Positions 1 through 9,629 of a stretch of DNA of 64,000 nt are shown here, piece after piece. Origin of the DNA: Limnohabitans sp. (GTDB lineage Bacteria; Pseudomonadota; Gammaproteobacteria; Burkholderiales; Burkholderiaceae_C). Where the stretch lies: the NCBI GenBank assembly GCA_018882835.1, contig VERE01000013.1, positions 1-64,000 on the forward strand, given 5' to 3'. The notes below the pieces were generated by a model. That model was not told the DNA's origin. It did not search any database and saw only the letters and a program-made list of their open reading frames with translations. Position 1 is the stretch's first letter, and the number at the start of each line of letters is the position of its first letter. A program made the translations under genes and the position numbers.

Positions 1-839
1 TCCTTGGGGATGCCGTACCAGCCTTGCGATGGAATGCCCATGGTGACCCACTTGCCGTTGGTGCCCAGGGCCCAGTCGCGCATGTGGTCGATGGCGGCGT
101 TGGCGGCCGATGCAGCCGATGACAGGCCTCGTGCTTCAATGATGGCGGCGCCGCGCTTGCCCACGGTGGGCAGGAACACGGTTTCGTTCCAAACCTGGTC
201 GTTGATCATGTCCTTGACAGACTGGCCGCCGATGGTGGCAAAGCGGTAGTCGGCATACATCGTGGGCGAGTGGTTGCCCCACACGCACAGTTTTTCGATG
301 TCGGCCACGGCCTTGCCCGTCTTGGCAGCGATCTGGCTGGCGGCGCGGTTGTGGTCCAGGCGCAGCATGGCGGTGAAGTTGCCGCGCTTGAGGTCAGGCG
401 CGCTCTTCATGGCGATGTAAGCGTTGGTGTTGGCGGGATTGCCGACCACCAGTACCTTGACGTTGCGGCTGGCCACAGCGTTCAAGGCCTTGCCCTGGGC
501 GGTGAAAATCTGGGCGTTGGCGGCCAGCAGGTCGGCACGCTCCATGCCGGGACCACGGGGACGGGCCCCCACCAGCAAGGCGTAGTCGGTGTCTTTGAAG
601 GCGGTGTTGGCGTCGCCGTGGGCTTCCATGCCGGCGAGCAAGGGGAAGGCGCAGTCTTCGAGCTCCATCATCACGCCTTTCAGGGCTTTCTGAGCTTTCT
701 CGTCGGGGATCTCCAGCAATTGCAGGATCACCGGCTGATCTTTGCCCAGCATTTCGCCAGATGCGATGCGAAACAGCAGTGCGTAACCGATTTGACCCGC
801 AGCGCCAGTGACGGCCACGCGAACAGGCTTTTTGCTCAT
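1..839 (-). CDS. mdh: malate dehydrogenase, 3' end cut by window
   Basis: NAD-dependent malate dehydrogenase, which interconverts malate and oxaloacetate in the TCA cycle. The protein opens [19 protein letters not shown], a Rossmann fold with the GAAGQIG dinucleotide loop. Further in it has the [15 protein letters not shown] substrate/cofactor loop, [10 protein letters not shown], and the catalytic-His segment [14 protein letters not shown] (here [12 protein letters not shown]). About 279 codons are visible; the family is usually near 328 residues, so roughly 50 C-terminal residues lie outside. The ATG at 839 is preceded by GGAG. It is divergent from the GntR regulator, and both face the palindrome at 920-937. 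Confidence 0.96.
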   Translation of the reverse strand, partial: MSKKPVRVAVTGAAGQIGYALLFRIASGEMLGKDQPVILQLLEIPDEKAQKALKGVMMELEDCAFPLLAGMEAHGDANTAFKDTDYALLVGARPRGPGMERADLLAANAQIFTAQGKALNAVASRNVKVLVVGNPANTNAYIAMKSAPDLKRGNFTAMLRLDHNRAASQIAAKTGKAVADIEKLCVWGNHSPTMYADYRFATIGGQSVKDMINDQVWNETVFLPTVGKRGAAIIEARGLSSAASAANAAIDHMRDWALGTNGKWVTMGIPSQGWYGIPK

Positions 840-919
840 GAGAAAACTCCAAAAAGTAGTAAAAGAAGGGGGCGAATACCGACAAGTGTACCCTCGAAAA
901 CCCTGAGATGCACTGTCTT

Positions 920-937
920 ATGTCTTATAGAAGATAT
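920..937. promoter_or_regulatory. 18-bp imperfect palindrome, candidate GntR operator
   Basis: ATGTCTTATAGAAGATAT matches its own reverse complement at 14 of 18 positions. It lies in the 128-bp gap between mdh (leftward) and the GntR-family gene (rightward), 30 bp before the regulator's start. The half-site TGTCTTA is also repeated directly just to the left (914-920). Position and symmetry suggest autoregulation and control of mdh. That is inference; the sequence shows only the symmetry. Confidence 0.55.
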
Positions 938-967
938 GATCGGGGGTTGACAACAAGCTGACGCCAC

Positions 968-1765
968 ATGCCTGCCCCACATTCGCCCTTCCCCGACAGC
1001 CCCAGCCTTGGCAGCGATGCCAGCCTGGCATCGGGCCCGGTACCGGCGTTCAGCCCCCTTTACCAACAGATCAAGGGCCTCATTCTGCAAAGCCTGGAGA
1101 GTGGCGAATGGCGCCCGGGCGAGGCCATCCCCAGCGAAATGGACCTGGCCGCACGTTACCGCGTCAGCCAGGGCACGGTGCGCAAGGCCATCGATGAATT
1201 GGCTGCCGACAATTTGGTGGTGCGCCGCCAGGGCAAGGGGACGTTTGTAGCCACTCACTCAGAGCAGCAAGTTCAGTACCGCTTTCTCAAGCTGGTGCCC
1301 GACGAGGGAAATGCCCAGCAAGAAGGGCCGGCCGAACGCACCATTTTGGAGTGCAAGCGTTTGCGGGCCCATTCAGATGTGGCACGCGCACTGGGGCTAC
1401 GCAGCGGCGAGCCCGTGCTGCAAGTGCGTCGGGTGCTGGCTTTTTCTGGCAAGCCCACCATCCTGGAAGACCTGTGGCTCCCGGGCACACCCTTCAAGGG
1501 GTTGACGGCCGAGCGGCTGCGTGACCATCGCGGCGCCACTTATGCCTTGTATGAGACCGAATTTGGCGTGCGCATGTTGCGTGCCGAAGAGCAAATTCGG
1601 GCGGTGTTGCCCGATGCCGAGCAGGCGCGCCTGCTAGGCGTCACCTCGGCGACGCCCCTGTTGAGTGTGGAGCGCGTTGCGCTGACCTACAACGACACCC
1701 CCATGGAATTGCGGCGTGCGCTCTATCGCACAGACACGCACCATTACAAAAATACGCTGAATTAA
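968..1765 (+). CDS. GntR/HutC-family transcriptional regulator
   Basis: Predicted cytoplasmic DNA-binding regulator of 265 residues. An N-terminal winged helix (about residues 28-98) contains the GntR signature: PLYQQIKGLI, GEAIPSEMDLAARYRVSQGTVRKAIDEL, RRQGKGTFV. A C-terminal UTRA-type effector domain (about 115-260) follows, ending with the typical ERVALTYNDTPMELRRALYRTD. It sits between mdh and sdhC and reads into the sdh genes, so control of TCA-cycle genes is likely; the effector is unknown. The first 25 residues are low-complexity and the true start could be further in. Confidence 0.88.
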   Translation: MPAPHSPFPDSPSLGSDASLASGPVPAFSPLYQQIKGLILQSLESGEWRPGEAIPSEMDLAARYRVSQGTVRKAIDELAADNLVVRRQGKGTFVATHSEQQVQYRFLKLVPDEGNAQQEGPAERTILECKRLRAHSDVARALGLRSGEPVLQVRRVLAFSGKPTILEDLWLPGTPFKGLTAERLRDHRGATYALYETEFGVRMLRAEEQIRAVLPDAEQARLLGVTSATPLLSVERVALTYNDTPMELRRALYRTDTHHYKNTLN

Positions 1766-1779
1766 GGTTTCTTGAAACC
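1766..1779. promoter_or_regulatory. short inverted repeat before sdhC
   Basis: GGTTTCTTGAAACC begins directly after the stop codon of the GntR gene: 6-bp arms around TT. The loop is too short for a terminator hairpin, so a protein-binding site in the roughly 100-bp sdhC leader is the more likely reading. Its half-site differs from the 920-937 palindrome, so the same regulator need not bind both. Confidence 0.3.
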
Positions 1780-1867
1780 CTCATGTCAGTTTGTCGGGTT
1801 GAAATAGAATTTCGAGCTGTTCGTCTTCGACGACACTCCCGGTGTTTCCTCTAAGAAAGTTCTATCC

Positions 1868-2299
1868 ATGACCGAACTCACCAAGAAGCGGCCTGAATTC
1901 CGCAACATCAATGCCTTGTCAGATTTACCGAGTTATCGGTTGCCGGCAGCTGGCATCGTTTCCATCTTGCACCGCATCAGCGGCGCACTGATGTTTTTGT
2001 TGCTGCCCTTCATCATTTGGATGTTTGACACGTCCGTTTCCTCCGAGATCTCCTTTGCCAAATTCAAGGCGGCCTTCAACGTCGGTCTGGGCTTTGCACC
2101 CGGCTGGCTCATCAAGCTGGTGGCCCTGGCCCTGATCTGGGCCTACCTGCACCACCTGATCGCTGGCATGCGCCACGTCTACATGGATGTGCACCACGCT
2201 GTGAGCAAAGAGTTTGGCAAGTCTTCGGCCTTGTTCACCCTGGCGCTGAGCGTGGGCCTCACGGTCATCCTGGCCGCCAAGCTGTTTGGCCTGTACTGA
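1868..2299 (+). CDS. sdhC: succinate dehydrogenase cytochrome b556 subunit
   Basis: Membrane anchor of complex II; with SdhD it binds heme b and quinone in the inner membrane. 143 residues with three hydrophobic segments (about 28-50, 80-100, 120-142). The N-terminus KKRPEFRNIN and the SILHRISGALMF segment (Ser32/Arg36, quinone site) are family hallmarks, and YLHHLIAGMRH near 94-103 carries the heme-ligand His region. First gene of sdhCDAB, 17 bp before sdhD. Confidence 0.95.
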   Translation: MTELTKKRPEFRNINALSDLPSYRLPAAGIVSILHRISGALMFLLLPFIIWMFDTSVSSEISFAKFKAAFNVGLGFAPGWLIKLVALALIWAYLHHLIAGMRHVYMDVHHAVSKEFGKSSALFTLALSVGLTVILAAKLFGLY

Positions 2300-2316
2300 T
2301 TTTTGGGAGCGACAAC

Positions 2317-2682
2317 ATGTCCGTGAATTACGGTTCCAAGCGCATCGTCGTGGGTGCGCACTATGGCTTGCGCGACTGGCTTGCCCAGCGCGTCACTGGC
2401 GTCCTGATGGCGCTGTTCACCTTTGCCTTGCTGGCCCAAGTGCTGCTGACCAGCGGCGACATCGGCTACGACAAATGGGCCGGCATTTTCAGCGCCCAGT
2501 GGATGAAGGCGCTGACGTTTGCGCTCATCATGGCCCTGATCTACCACGTGTGGATCGGCATGCGCGACATCTGGATGGACTACATCAAGCCCGTCGGCAC
2601 CCGTCTCGTTCTGCAAATTTTCACCATCGTCTGGCTTGTGGCCTGTGCCGGCTGGGCGATTCAGGTCCTCTGGAGGCTCTAA
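2317..2682 (+). CDS. sdhD: succinate dehydrogenase hydrophobic anchor subunit
   Basis: Second membrane anchor of complex II, 121 residues and three predicted membrane helices. The segment LIYHVWIGMRDIWMDYIKP carries the conserved His and Asp-Tyr region that contributes to heme and quinone binding. An early block RDWLAQRVTGVLMALF precedes the first helix. The stop codon is 3 bp before sdhA, consistent with one operon. Confidence 0.93.
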   Translation: MSVNYGSKRIVVGAHYGLRDWLAQRVTGVLMALFTFALLAQVLLTSGDIGYDKWAGIFSAQWMKALTFALIMALIYHVWIGMRDIWMDYIKPVGTRLVLQIFTIVWLVACAGWAIQVLWRL

Positions 2683-2685
2683 CTC

Positions 2686-4482
2686 ATGACAACCACAAGT
2701 TCCATCGCCCGTCGCAAGTTTGACGTGGTCATCGTCGGTGCCGGCGGCTCCGGCATGCGCGCGTCGCTGCAATTGGCTCGCGCTGGCCTGAACGTTGCCG
2801 TGCTCTCCAAAGTGTTCCCGACCCGCTCGCATACCGTGGCGGCACAAGGCGGCATTGGCGCCTCTTTGGGCAACATGTCTGAAGACAACTGGCACTATCA
2901 CTTCTACGACACGGTCAAGGGCTCCGACTGGCTCGGCGACCAGGACGCCATTGAGTTCATGTGCCGCGAAGCACCCAAGGTGGTGTACGACCTGGAGCAC
3001 ATGGGCATGCCGTTCGACCGCAACCCCGATGGCTCGATTTACCAGCGCCCCTTCGGTGGCCACACCGCCAACTACGGCGAGAAGCCGGTCCAGCGTGCTT
3101 GCGCCGCGGCTGACCGCACCGGCCATGCCATGCTGCACACGCTGTACCAGCAAAACGTCAAGGCCAAAACCAGCTTCTTCGTGGAATGGATGGCGCTCGA
3201 CCTGATCCGCGACGCCGAAGGCGATGTGGTGGGCGTGACCGCCATGGAAATGGAAACCGGCGACCTGTACATCCTGGAAGCCAAAACTGTGCTGCTGGCC
3301 ACCGGTGGTGCCGGCCGCATCTTCGCCGCCTCCACCAACGCCTTCATCAACACCGGTGACGGCCTGGGCATGGCGGCGCGCGCGGGCATCCCCCTGGAAG
3401 ACATGGAGTTCTGGCAGTTCCACCCGACCGGCGTGGCCGGCGCGGGGGTGCTGCTGACCGAAGGCTGCCGTGGCGAAGGCGCCATTTTGCTGAACAGCAA
3501 TGGCGAGCGCTTCATGGAGCGCTACGCCCCGACCCTGAAAGACTTGGCCCCGCGCGACTTCGTGTCGCGCTCCATGGACCAGGAAATCAAGGAAGGCCGT
3601 GGCTGCGGCCCCAACAAGGACTACGTGCTTCTGAAACTCGACCACCTCGGCGCCGAGACCATCATGAAGCGACTGCCTTCGGTGTACGAGATCGGCCACA
3701 ACTTTGCCAACGTCGACATTACCAAAGAGCCGATTCCTGTGGTGCCCACCATCCACTACCAGATGGGCGGTATCCCGACCAACATCCACGGCCAGGTGGT
3801 GGCACAAACGGCCAACAGCCATGCCGACCCCATCAACGGCCTGTACGCTGTGGGCGAATGCTCTTGCGTGTCGGTGCACGGCGCCAACCGCCTGGGCACC
3901 AACTCGCTGCTGGACCTGTTGGTGTTTGGCCGCGCTGCGGGCAACCACATTGTGGACTTCAACCTCAAGAACAAGTCGCACAAGCCCATCCCCGCCGATG
4001 CGGCTGACCGCACCTTGGCGCGCCTGGCCCGCCTCGAAGGCGCCTCCAACGGCGAGTACGCCCAGGATGTGGCCAACGACATCCGTTCCTCGATGCAACA
4101 ACATGCTGGCGTGTTCCGCACCCAGGCCAGCATGGACGAAGGCGTCAAGAAAATTGCAGCGCTGCGCGAGCGCGTCAAGGCGGTTGGCCTGAAAGACCAT
4201 TCCAAAGTGTTCAACACCGCCCGCATTGAAGCACTGGAAGTGGAAAACCTGATCGAGTGCGCGCAAGCCACGATGGAATCGGCTGCCGCACGTCACGAAA
4301 GCCGTGGCGCCCACACTGTGGACGACTATGCCGACACGCCTGAGCATCCGAACGGTCGCAACGACACCGAATGGCTCAAGCACACCCTGTGGCACAGCGC
4401 TGACAATTCGCTGACCTACAAGCCCGTCAACCTCAAGCCCCTGACAGTCGACAGCGTCGAACTCAAGGTCCGGACCTTCTAA
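2686..4482 (+). CDS. sdhA: succinate dehydrogenase flavoprotein subunit
   Basis: Catalytic subunit oxidising succinate to fumarate with covalently bound FAD. 598 residues, normal for the family. Seen: the N-terminal FAD loop VIVGAGGSGMRA, the flavinylation-site region SHTVAAQGGIGA, the active-site HPTGVAGAGVLLTEGCRGEGA block, and GANRLGTNSLLDLLVFGRAAG near residue 400. Flanked by sdhD (3 bp) and sdhB (9 bp); SdhE, encoded downstream, is the family known to attach the flavin. Confidence 0.97.
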   Translation: MTTTSSIARRKFDVVIVGAGGSGMRASLQLARAGLNVAVLSKVFPTRSHTVAAQGGIGASLGNMSEDNWHYHFYDTVKGSDWLGDQDAIEFMCREAPKVVYDLEHMGMPFDRNPDGSIYQRPFGGHTANYGEKPVQRACAAADRTGHAMLHTLYQQNVKAKTSFFVEWMALDLIRDAEGDVVGVTAMEMETGDLYILEAKTVLLATGGAGRIFAASTNAFINTGDGLGMAARAGIPLEDMEFWQFHPTGVAGAGVLLTEGCRGEGAILLNSNGERFMERYAPTLKDLAPRDFVSRSMDQEIKEGRGCGPNKDYVLLKLDHLGAETIMKRLPSVYEIGHNFANVDITKEPIPVVPTIHYQMGGIPTNIHGQVVAQTANSHADPINGLYAVGECSCVSVHGANRLGTNSLLDLLVFGRAAGNHIVDFNLKNKSHKPIPADAADRTLARLARLEGASNGEYAQDVANDIRSSMQQHAGVFRTQASMDEGVKKIAALRERVKAVGLKDHSKVFNTARIEALEVENLIECAQATMESAAARHESRGAHTVDDYADTPEHPNGRNDTEWLKHTLWHSADNSLTYKPVNLKPLTVDSVELKVRTF

Positions 4483-4491
4483 GGAATCGCC

Positions 4492-5193
4492 ATGCAACGC
4501 ACTTTTCAAATTTACCGCTACGATCCTGACAAGGATGCCAAGCCCTACATGCAAACCGTCAAGATTGAGCTTGACGGCCATGAGCGCATGTTGCTTGACG
4601 CCCTGATGAAACTCAAGGCGCAAGACCCCACGCTGTCTTTCCGCCGCTCTTGCCGCGAAGGCGTGTGCGGTTCGGACGCCATGAACATCAACGGCAAAAA
4701 CGGCCTGGCTTGCCTGACCAACATGCTCAGCCTGCCTGAGACCATTGTGCTGAAGCCGCTGCCTGGCCTGCCCGTGATTCGCGACCTGATCGTGGACATG
4801 ACGCAGTTCTTCAAGCAGTACCACTCGATCAAGCCCTACCTCGTGAACGACACGCTGCCCCCCGAAAAAGAGCGCCTGCAGTCGCCCGAGGAGCGTGACG
4901 AGCTCAATGGCCTGTACGAATGCATTCTGTGCGCCAGCTGTTCGACCAGCTGCCCCTCTTTCTGGTGGAACCCTGACAAGTTTGTGGGCCCCGCAGGTTT
5001 GTTACAGGCGTATCGCTTCATCGCGGACAGCCGTGACCAAGACACGGCTGGTCGCCTGGATAACCTGGAAGACCCGTACCGCCTGTTCCGTTGCCACACC
5101 ATCATGAACTGCGTCGATGTCTGCCCCAAAGGGTTGAACCCCACCAAGGCGATTGGCAAGATCAAGGAACTGATGGTGCGTCGCGCCGTCTGA
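4492..5193 (+). CDS. sdhB: succinate dehydrogenase iron-sulfur subunit
   Basis: Electron-transfer subunit of complex II, 233 residues. The N-terminal ferredoxin domain holds the 2Fe-2S ligands in SCREGVCGSDAMNINGK and a further Cys in LACLTN. The C-terminal domain has CILCASCSTSCPSFWWN and CVDVCPKGLNP for the 4Fe-4S and 3Fe-4S clusters. It follows sdhA by 9 bp and precedes sdhE by 31 bp. Confidence 0.97.
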   Translation: MQRTFQIYRYDPDKDAKPYMQTVKIELDGHERMLLDALMKLKAQDPTLSFRRSCREGVCGSDAMNINGKNGLACLTNMLSLPETIVLKPLPGLPVIRDLIVDMTQFFKQYHSIKPYLVNDTLPPEKERLQSPEERDELNGLYECILCASCSTSCPSFWWNPDKFVGPAGLLQAYRFIADSRDQDTAGRLDNLEDPYRLFRCHTIMNCVDVCPKGLNPTKAIGKIKELMVRRAV

Positions 5194-5224
5194 TGCACCA
5201 CAACAGGACGCACCCCAAGCCATC

Positions 5225-5527
5225 ATGACCATGAGCATGGCCGATGAACTTCTCGATGAGCTCGATGCCGCAGCGCCCCTGAGCGCGCGCGGCCTCAGCA
5301 AGCTGCGCTGGCGCTGCCGGCGCGGTTTGCTGGAAAACGATTTGTTCATCGAGCGCTTCTTCAATCGGCATGAATCTCGCTTAACGGTTGGCCAGGCGCG
5401 CGCCCTGTACGTGTTGATGGACCTTTCTGACAACGACCTGCTTGACCTGCTGTTGCAGCGCAATGAGTTGCCACAGGACCTCCAGCAAGAAGACGTGCAA
5501 GAAGTTTTGAGCATGCTTCGACAATGA
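5225..5527 (+). CDS. sdhE: FAD assembly factor SdhE
   Basis: Small protein (100 residues from the first ATG; MADELLDEL at 5237 is an alternative start) of the SdhE/YgfY family, which promotes covalent flavinylation of SdhA. It shows the family core LRWRCRRGLLENDLFIERFF (RGxxE-type motif) and a C-terminal helical half. Location between sdhB and gltA agrees with this role. Confidence 0.9.
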   Translation: MTMSMADELLDELDAAAPLSARGLSKLRWRCRRGLLENDLFIERFFNRHESRLTVGQARALYVLMDLSDNDLLDLLLQRNELPQDLQQEDVQEVLSMLRQ

Positions 5528-5564
5528 CAAGTCGCTCCGTATCTGAAATTTAAGGACTCAGACC

Positions 5565-6878
5565 ATGAAACTCGCAAACAACAAAGCCACACTGACCTTC
5601 AGCAACGGCGCTCCCAACATTGAAATGCCGGTTTACAGCGGCAACATTGGCCCGGACGTGATTGACATCCGCAAGCTTTACGCCCAGACCGGCATGTTCA
5701 CCTACGACCCGGGCTTCCTGTCGACCGCTTCTTGCCAATCGGGCATCACCTACATCGATGGCGACAAAGGCGAGTTGCTGTACCGCGGCTACCCCATCGA
5801 GCAACTGGCCAACAGCTGCAACTACCTGGACACTTGCTACTTGCTGCTCAAGGGCGAATTGCCTGACGCCACGCAGCGCCATGACTTCCACAAACTGGTG
5901 ATCAACCACACCATGGTGAACGAGCAGATGCAGTTCTTCCTGCGTGGCTTCCGCCGTGACGCACACCCCATGGCCGTGTTGACCGGCTTGGTGGGCGCCC
6001 TGTCGGCCTTCTACCACGACAGCACCGACATCAACAACCCGGAGCACCGTGAAATTGCGGCCATTCGCCTGATCGCCAAAATGCCCACCCTGGTGGCCAT
6101 GGCTTACAAATACGGCATCGGTCAGCCCTACATGTACCCGCGCAATGACTTGAGCTATTCCGGCAACTTCTTGCGCATGATGTTCGGTACTCCTTGCGAA
6201 GACTACAAAGTGAATCCGGTGCTCGAGCGTGCGCTGGACCGCATCTTCATCTTGCATGCCGACCATGAGCAAAACGCCTCCACTTCTACCGTGCGCCTGT
6301 GCGGCTCGTCGGGCACCAACCCGTTTGCAGCCATCGCTGCAGGCGTGGCATGCCTGTGGGGCCCGGCCCACGGCGGCGCCAACGAGGCTTGCCTGAACAT
6401 GCTGGAAGAAATCCAGGCCATGGGCGGTGTGGCCAAAGTGGGCGAGTTCATGAACCAGGTGAAAGACAAAAACTCCGGCGTCAAGCTGATGGGCTTTGGT
6501 CACCGCGTTTACAAAAACTACGACCCCCGCGCCAAGCTCATGCAGGAAACCTGCAACGAAGTGCTGGCAGAGCTGGGCCTGGAAAACGACCCGCTGTTCA
6601 AGCTGGCCAAAGAGCTCGAGAAAATCGCCCTGGAAGACGACTACTTCGTGCAGCGCAAGCTCTACCCGAACGTGGATTTCTACTCTGGCATCGTGCAGCG
6701 CGCCATTGGCATCCCCGTGAACCTGTTCACCGGCATTTTTGCCCTGGCACGTACCGTGGGCTGGATTGCCCAGCTGAACGAGATGATTGGCGACCCCGAG
6801 TACAAAATCGGCCGCCCGCGCCAGCTGTTCTCGGGCTCGCCCCGCCGTGACGTTCCCGCCAGCATGGCCAAAGGCTGA
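5565..6878 (+). CDS. gltA: citrate synthase (type II, NADH-sensitive class)
   Basis: Condenses acetyl-CoA and oxaloacetate. 437 residues with the beta-rich N-terminal extension typical of Gram-negative hexameric enzymes ([33 protein letters not shown] region). Catalytic segments: [30 protein letters not shown], and [15 protein letters not shown] with His and Asp. An AGGACT-like ribosome site precedes the ATG. Last gene of the rightward TCA block. Confidence 0.96.
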   Translation: MKLANNKATLTFSNGAPNIEMPVYSGNIGPDVIDIRKLYAQTGMFTYDPGFLSTASCQSGITYIDGDKGELLYRGYPIEQLANSCNYLDTCYLLLKGELPDATQRHDFHKLVINHTMVNEQMQFFLRGFRRDAHPMAVLTGLVGALSAFYHDSTDINNPEHREIAAIRLIAKMPTLVAMAYKYGIGQPYMYPRNDLSYSGNFLRMMFGTPCEDYKVNPVLERALDRIFILHADHEQNASTSTVRLCGSSGTNPFAAIAAGVACLWGPAHGGANEACLNMLEEIQAMGGVAKVGEFMNQVKDKNSGVKLMGFGHRVYKNYDPRAKLMQETCNEVLAELGLENDPLFKLAKELEKIALEDDYFVQRKLYPNVDFYSGIVQRAIGIPVNLFTGIFALARTVGWIAQLNEMIGDPEYKIGRPRQLFSGSPRRDVPASMAKG

Positions 6879-6887
6879 TCCCCCTCT

Positions 6888-6953
6888 GTCATTGCGAGCG
6901 CAGCGCGGCAACCTCTCCCCACAGACAGGTCGGTGCGTCGCGCTTGCGATGAC
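6888..6953. repeat. REP-like inverted repeat downstream of gltA
   Basis: A 66-bp element bounded by 14-bp arms, GTCATTGCGAGCGC on the left and GCGCTTGCGATGAC on the right (12 of 14 paired). It fills nearly the whole gap between gltA and the next gene. The arm resembles dispersed intergenic TCATTGCGAG-type repeats found in many bacteria. A decayed second copy seems to follow the next gene (7366-7420). Confidence 0.6.
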
Positions 6954-6961
6954 GGCACTTC

Positions 6962-7345
6962 ATGGCTGAACTGCCCCGCATTCACACGCCTGAAGCCCTG
7001 CGCGCGCTGGCTAGCGGGCCCACACAAGCCTGCCAATGCAGCTTGCAGCGCTGTGCCGGCTGGGAAACTTTTCCCGACGCCGATTGGCCCAAGGCCCAAA
7101 TGCAGGCAGTGGCCACGCTGCGCGACCCTGATGTTCTGGAGCCGACCTTCGAGGAACACCACCCGAATGGCACCCGCTATGAATCGGCCGATGCGCCCGT
7201 TTCCATCGCGCACTTTCCGACCAATCGCTGCGATGTTCACGCCTGCCAGCGCTGTGGACAGCATGTGCTGCGCTACACCGAATACGGGGGCTACTACGTG
7301 GACCCCCGGGCGCGCCGACTCAACCCTGACCTGATCGTTCCCTGA
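6962..7345 (+). CDS. Cys-rich conserved hypothetical protein
   Basis: 127 residues, family not recognised. It has two cysteine groups: CQCSLQRCAGW near residue 24 and CDVHACQRCGQHVLRYTEYGGYYVDPRARRL near 90-120. The second has the spacing of a small metal site and ends in a conserved-looking aromatic stretch. No signal peptide or membrane segment. The ATG at 6962 lies just after the inverted repeat. Probably a cytoplasmic metal-binding protein; function unknown. Confidence 0.7.
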   Translation: MAELPRIHTPEALRALASGPTQACQCSLQRCAGWETFPDADWPKAQMQAVATLRDPDVLEPTFEEHHPNGTRYESADAPVSIAHFPTNRCDVHACQRCGQHVLRYTEYGGYYVDPRARRLNPDLIVP

Positions 7346-7365
7346 ACAACTTCGTTGTGCGGCTT

Positions 7366-7420
7366 CCAGGGCGGCGGCAACCCCTCTGCACAGGGAGATC
7401 GGCAGGCTGATTTCTAGATG
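7366..7420. repeat. possible decayed copy of the 6888-6953 repeat
   Basis: The stretch beginning CGGCAACCCCTCTGCACAG aligns by eye with the interior of the repeat at 6888-6953 (CGGCAACCTCTCCCCACAG), followed in both by a GG(A)TCGG(C/T)-type block and a terminal ATGACG. The outer arm is largely lost. It sits between the Cys-rich gene and leuC. Confidence 0.35.
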
Positions 7421-7521
7421 ACGTCGATGGCAGGTGTCGCGGTTGTGGAGCGGGTGGCAACAGAAAGCGCTCGGGGCGCCTAAAATGACGGGTTCTTCTC
7501 CAGCTTACCTAGTGAGACCCC

Positions 7522-8943
7522 ATGGGACGCACCCTTTACGACAAGATTTGGGACGAGCACGTCGTCCACACCGAAGAAGACGGCACCTCGGTGCTCTACA
7601 TTGACCGCCATCTGGTGCACGAAGTCACCAGCCCGCAAGCCTTTGAAGGCATTCGCCAGGCTGGGCGCAAAGTGTGGCGCGTCAGCTCCATCGTGGCCAC
7701 GGCCGACCACAACACCCCCACCACGGGCTGGGAACGCGGCTACGACGGCATCACCGACCCCATCAGCAAAGAGCAGGTCACCACGCTGGACAGCAACATT
7801 GCCGAGTTTGGTGCTGCGGTGTACTTCCCCTTCCTGTCCAAGCGCCAGGGCATCGTGCACGTCATTGGCCCGGAAAACGGCGCCACCCTGCCGGGCATGA
7901 CCGTGGTTTGCGGCGACTCGCACACCTCCACCCACGGCGCTTTTGGCGCGCTGGCCCATGGCATTGGCACCAGCGAAGTCGAGCACGTCATGGCCACGCA
8001 AACCTTGCTGGCCAAAAAAGCCAAGAACCTGTTGGTCAAGGTCGAAGGCACCCTGCCGCGCGGCTGCACCGGCAAAGACATTGTGCTGGCCATCATCGGC
8101 AAAATCGGCACCGCCGGCGGCACCGGCTACACCATTGAGTTCGCTGGCTCCGCCATTCGCAGCCTGTCAATGGAAGGCCGCATGACGGTGTGCAACATGG
8201 CCATTGAAGCCGGCGCCCGCGCTGGCCTGGTGGCCGTGGATGAAAAGACCATCGAGTACCTCAAAGGCCGCCTGCTCTCGCCCACCGGCGTCGAATGGGA
8301 CCAAGCCGTGGCCTACTGGAAAACCTTGCACTCCGACGCCGATGCCAAATTCGACGCCGTGGTGGAGCTCAATGCCGCCGACATCCTGCCGCAAGTCACC
8401 TGGGGCACCTCGCCTGAAATGGTGCTGCCCATCGATGCGCGCGTGCCCGACCCCGACAAAGAAAAAGACGCCACCAAGCGCGGCGCCATCGAGCGCGCGC
8501 TCACCTACATGGGCCTGGAGCCTGGCAAACCCATCAACGACATTCACATCGACAAAGTGTTCATCGGCTCTTGCACCAACAGCCGCATCGAAGACATGCG
8601 CGAAGCCGCTGCCGTGGTCAAGAAACTGGGCCAAAAAGTGGCCCGCAACGTCAAGGTGGCCATGGTCGTGCCAGGCTCCGGCCTGGTCAAAGAACAGGCC
8701 GAACGCGAAGGTCTGCATGAAATTTTCAAGGCCGCTGGCTTTGAATGGCGCGAGCCGGGCTGCTCCATGTGCCTGGCCATGAACGCTGACCGCCTGGAGC
8801 CCGGCGAGCGCTGTGCCTCCACCAGCAACCGCAACTTCGAAGGGCGCCAGGGCGCCGGTGGCCGCACCCACCTGGTCAGCCCGGCAATGGCCGCTGCCGC
8901 TGCCATTCACGGCCACTTCGTCGACGTCCGTCAATTTGCCTGA
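7522..8943 (+). CDS. leuC: 3-isopropylmalate dehydratase large subunit
   Basis: Aconitase-family enzyme that isomerises 2- to 3-isopropylmalate in leucine synthesis, as a heterodimer with LeuD. 473 residues. The iron-sulfur cysteines are in [18 protein letters not shown] and [32 protein letters not shown], and the substrate-site segment [31 protein letters not shown] is intact. First gene of leuCDB; LeuD follows by 16 bp. Confidence 0.97.
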   Translation: MGRTLYDKIWDEHVVHTEEDGTSVLYIDRHLVHEVTSPQAFEGIRQAGRKVWRVSSIVATADHNTPTTGWERGYDGITDPISKEQVTTLDSNIAEFGAAVYFPFLSKRQGIVHVIGPENGATLPGMTVVCGDSHTSTHGAFGALAHGIGTSEVEHVMATQTLLAKKAKNLLVKVEGTLPRGCTGKDIVLAIIGKIGTAGGTGYTIEFAGSAIRSLSMEGRMTVCNMAIEAGARAGLVAVDEKTIEYLKGRLLSPTGVEWDQAVAYWKTLHSDADAKFDAVVELNAADILPQVTWGTSPEMVLPIDARVPDPDKEKDATKRGAIERALTYMGLEPGKPINDIHIDKVFIGSCTNSRIEDMREAAAVVKKLGQKVARNVKVAMVVPGSGLVKEQAEREGLHEIFKAAGFEWREPGCSMCLAMNADRLEPGERCASTSNRNFEGRQGAGGRTHLVSPAMAAAAAIHGHFVDVRQFA

Positions 8944-8959
8944 GCCCAGAGGTCACAGC

Positions 8960-9604
8960 ATGCAAAAATTCACGCTTCACAAAGGCTTGGTCGCGCCCAT
9001 GGACCGCGAGAACGTCGATACCGACGCCATCATTCCCAAGCAGTTCCTGAAGTCGATCCGCAAGACCGGCTTTGGTCCCAACCTGTTCGACGAGTGGCGC
9101 TACCTCGACCCCGGCTTCCCCGGGCAAGACCTGGCAAGCCGCAAGCCTAACCCCGACTTTGTGCTGAACCAGCCACGCTATCAGGGCGCTTCCATCCTGC
9201 TGGCACGCAAGAACTTTGGCTGCGGCTCCTCGCGCGAGCATGCGCCCTGGGCGATCGACCAATATGGCTTCCGCGCCATTCTGGCGCCCAGCTTTGCCGA
9301 TATCTTTTTCAACAACTGCTTCAAAAACGGTTTGCTGCCCATCGTGTTGCCAGAAAGCACGGTGGCAAAATTATTCGATGAAGTCGCGGCCTTTCCAGGC
9401 TACGAGCTCACCATCGACCTGGAGCGGCAAGTGGTGGTTCGACCGCAAGGGGAAGAAATTCCTTTCGAGGTGCAAGCCTTCCGCAAGTACTGCCTGCTCA
9501 ATGGCTTTGACGACATCGGCCTGACCTTGCGCCATGCCGACAAAATTCGCGCCTACGAAGCCCAACGCCTGGCCACCAAGCCCTGGCTGGCCCACACCGC
9601 CTGA
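8960..9604 (+). CDS. leuD: 3-isopropylmalate dehydratase small subunit
   Basis: Swivel-domain subunit of isopropylmalate isomerase, 214 residues from the ATG at 8960, chosen because the family begins [31 protein letters not shown] as here. [14 protein letters not shown] and [17 protein letters not shown] are hallmark segments. An in-frame upstream ATG inside leuC would add 49 non-homologous residues and is rejected. Confidence 0.96.
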   Translation: MQKFTLHKGLVAPMDRENVDTDAIIPKQFLKSIRKTGFGPNLFDEWRYLDPGFPGQDLASRKPNPDFVLNQPRYQGASILLARKNFGCGSSREHAPWAIDQYGFRAILAPSFADIFFNNCFKNGLLPIVLPESTVAKLFDEVAAFPGYELTIDLERQVVVRPQGEEIPFEVQAFRKYCLLNGFDDIGLTLRHADKIRAYEAQRLATKPWLAHTA

Positions 9605-9629
9605 CCCTCACACTCACTTCCGCAACATC

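Noticed and set aside
2179-4824. Very long open frame (881 codons) on the minus strand across sdhD, sdhA and sdhB
   Set aside because: Antisense to well-recognised sdh genes; the frame stays open because of high-GC codon bias, and its translation is rich in His/Val/Gly with no domain.
5550-6911. Long minus-strand frame over gltA
   Set aside because: Same shadow effect opposite citrate synthase; no plausible ribosome site or motif.
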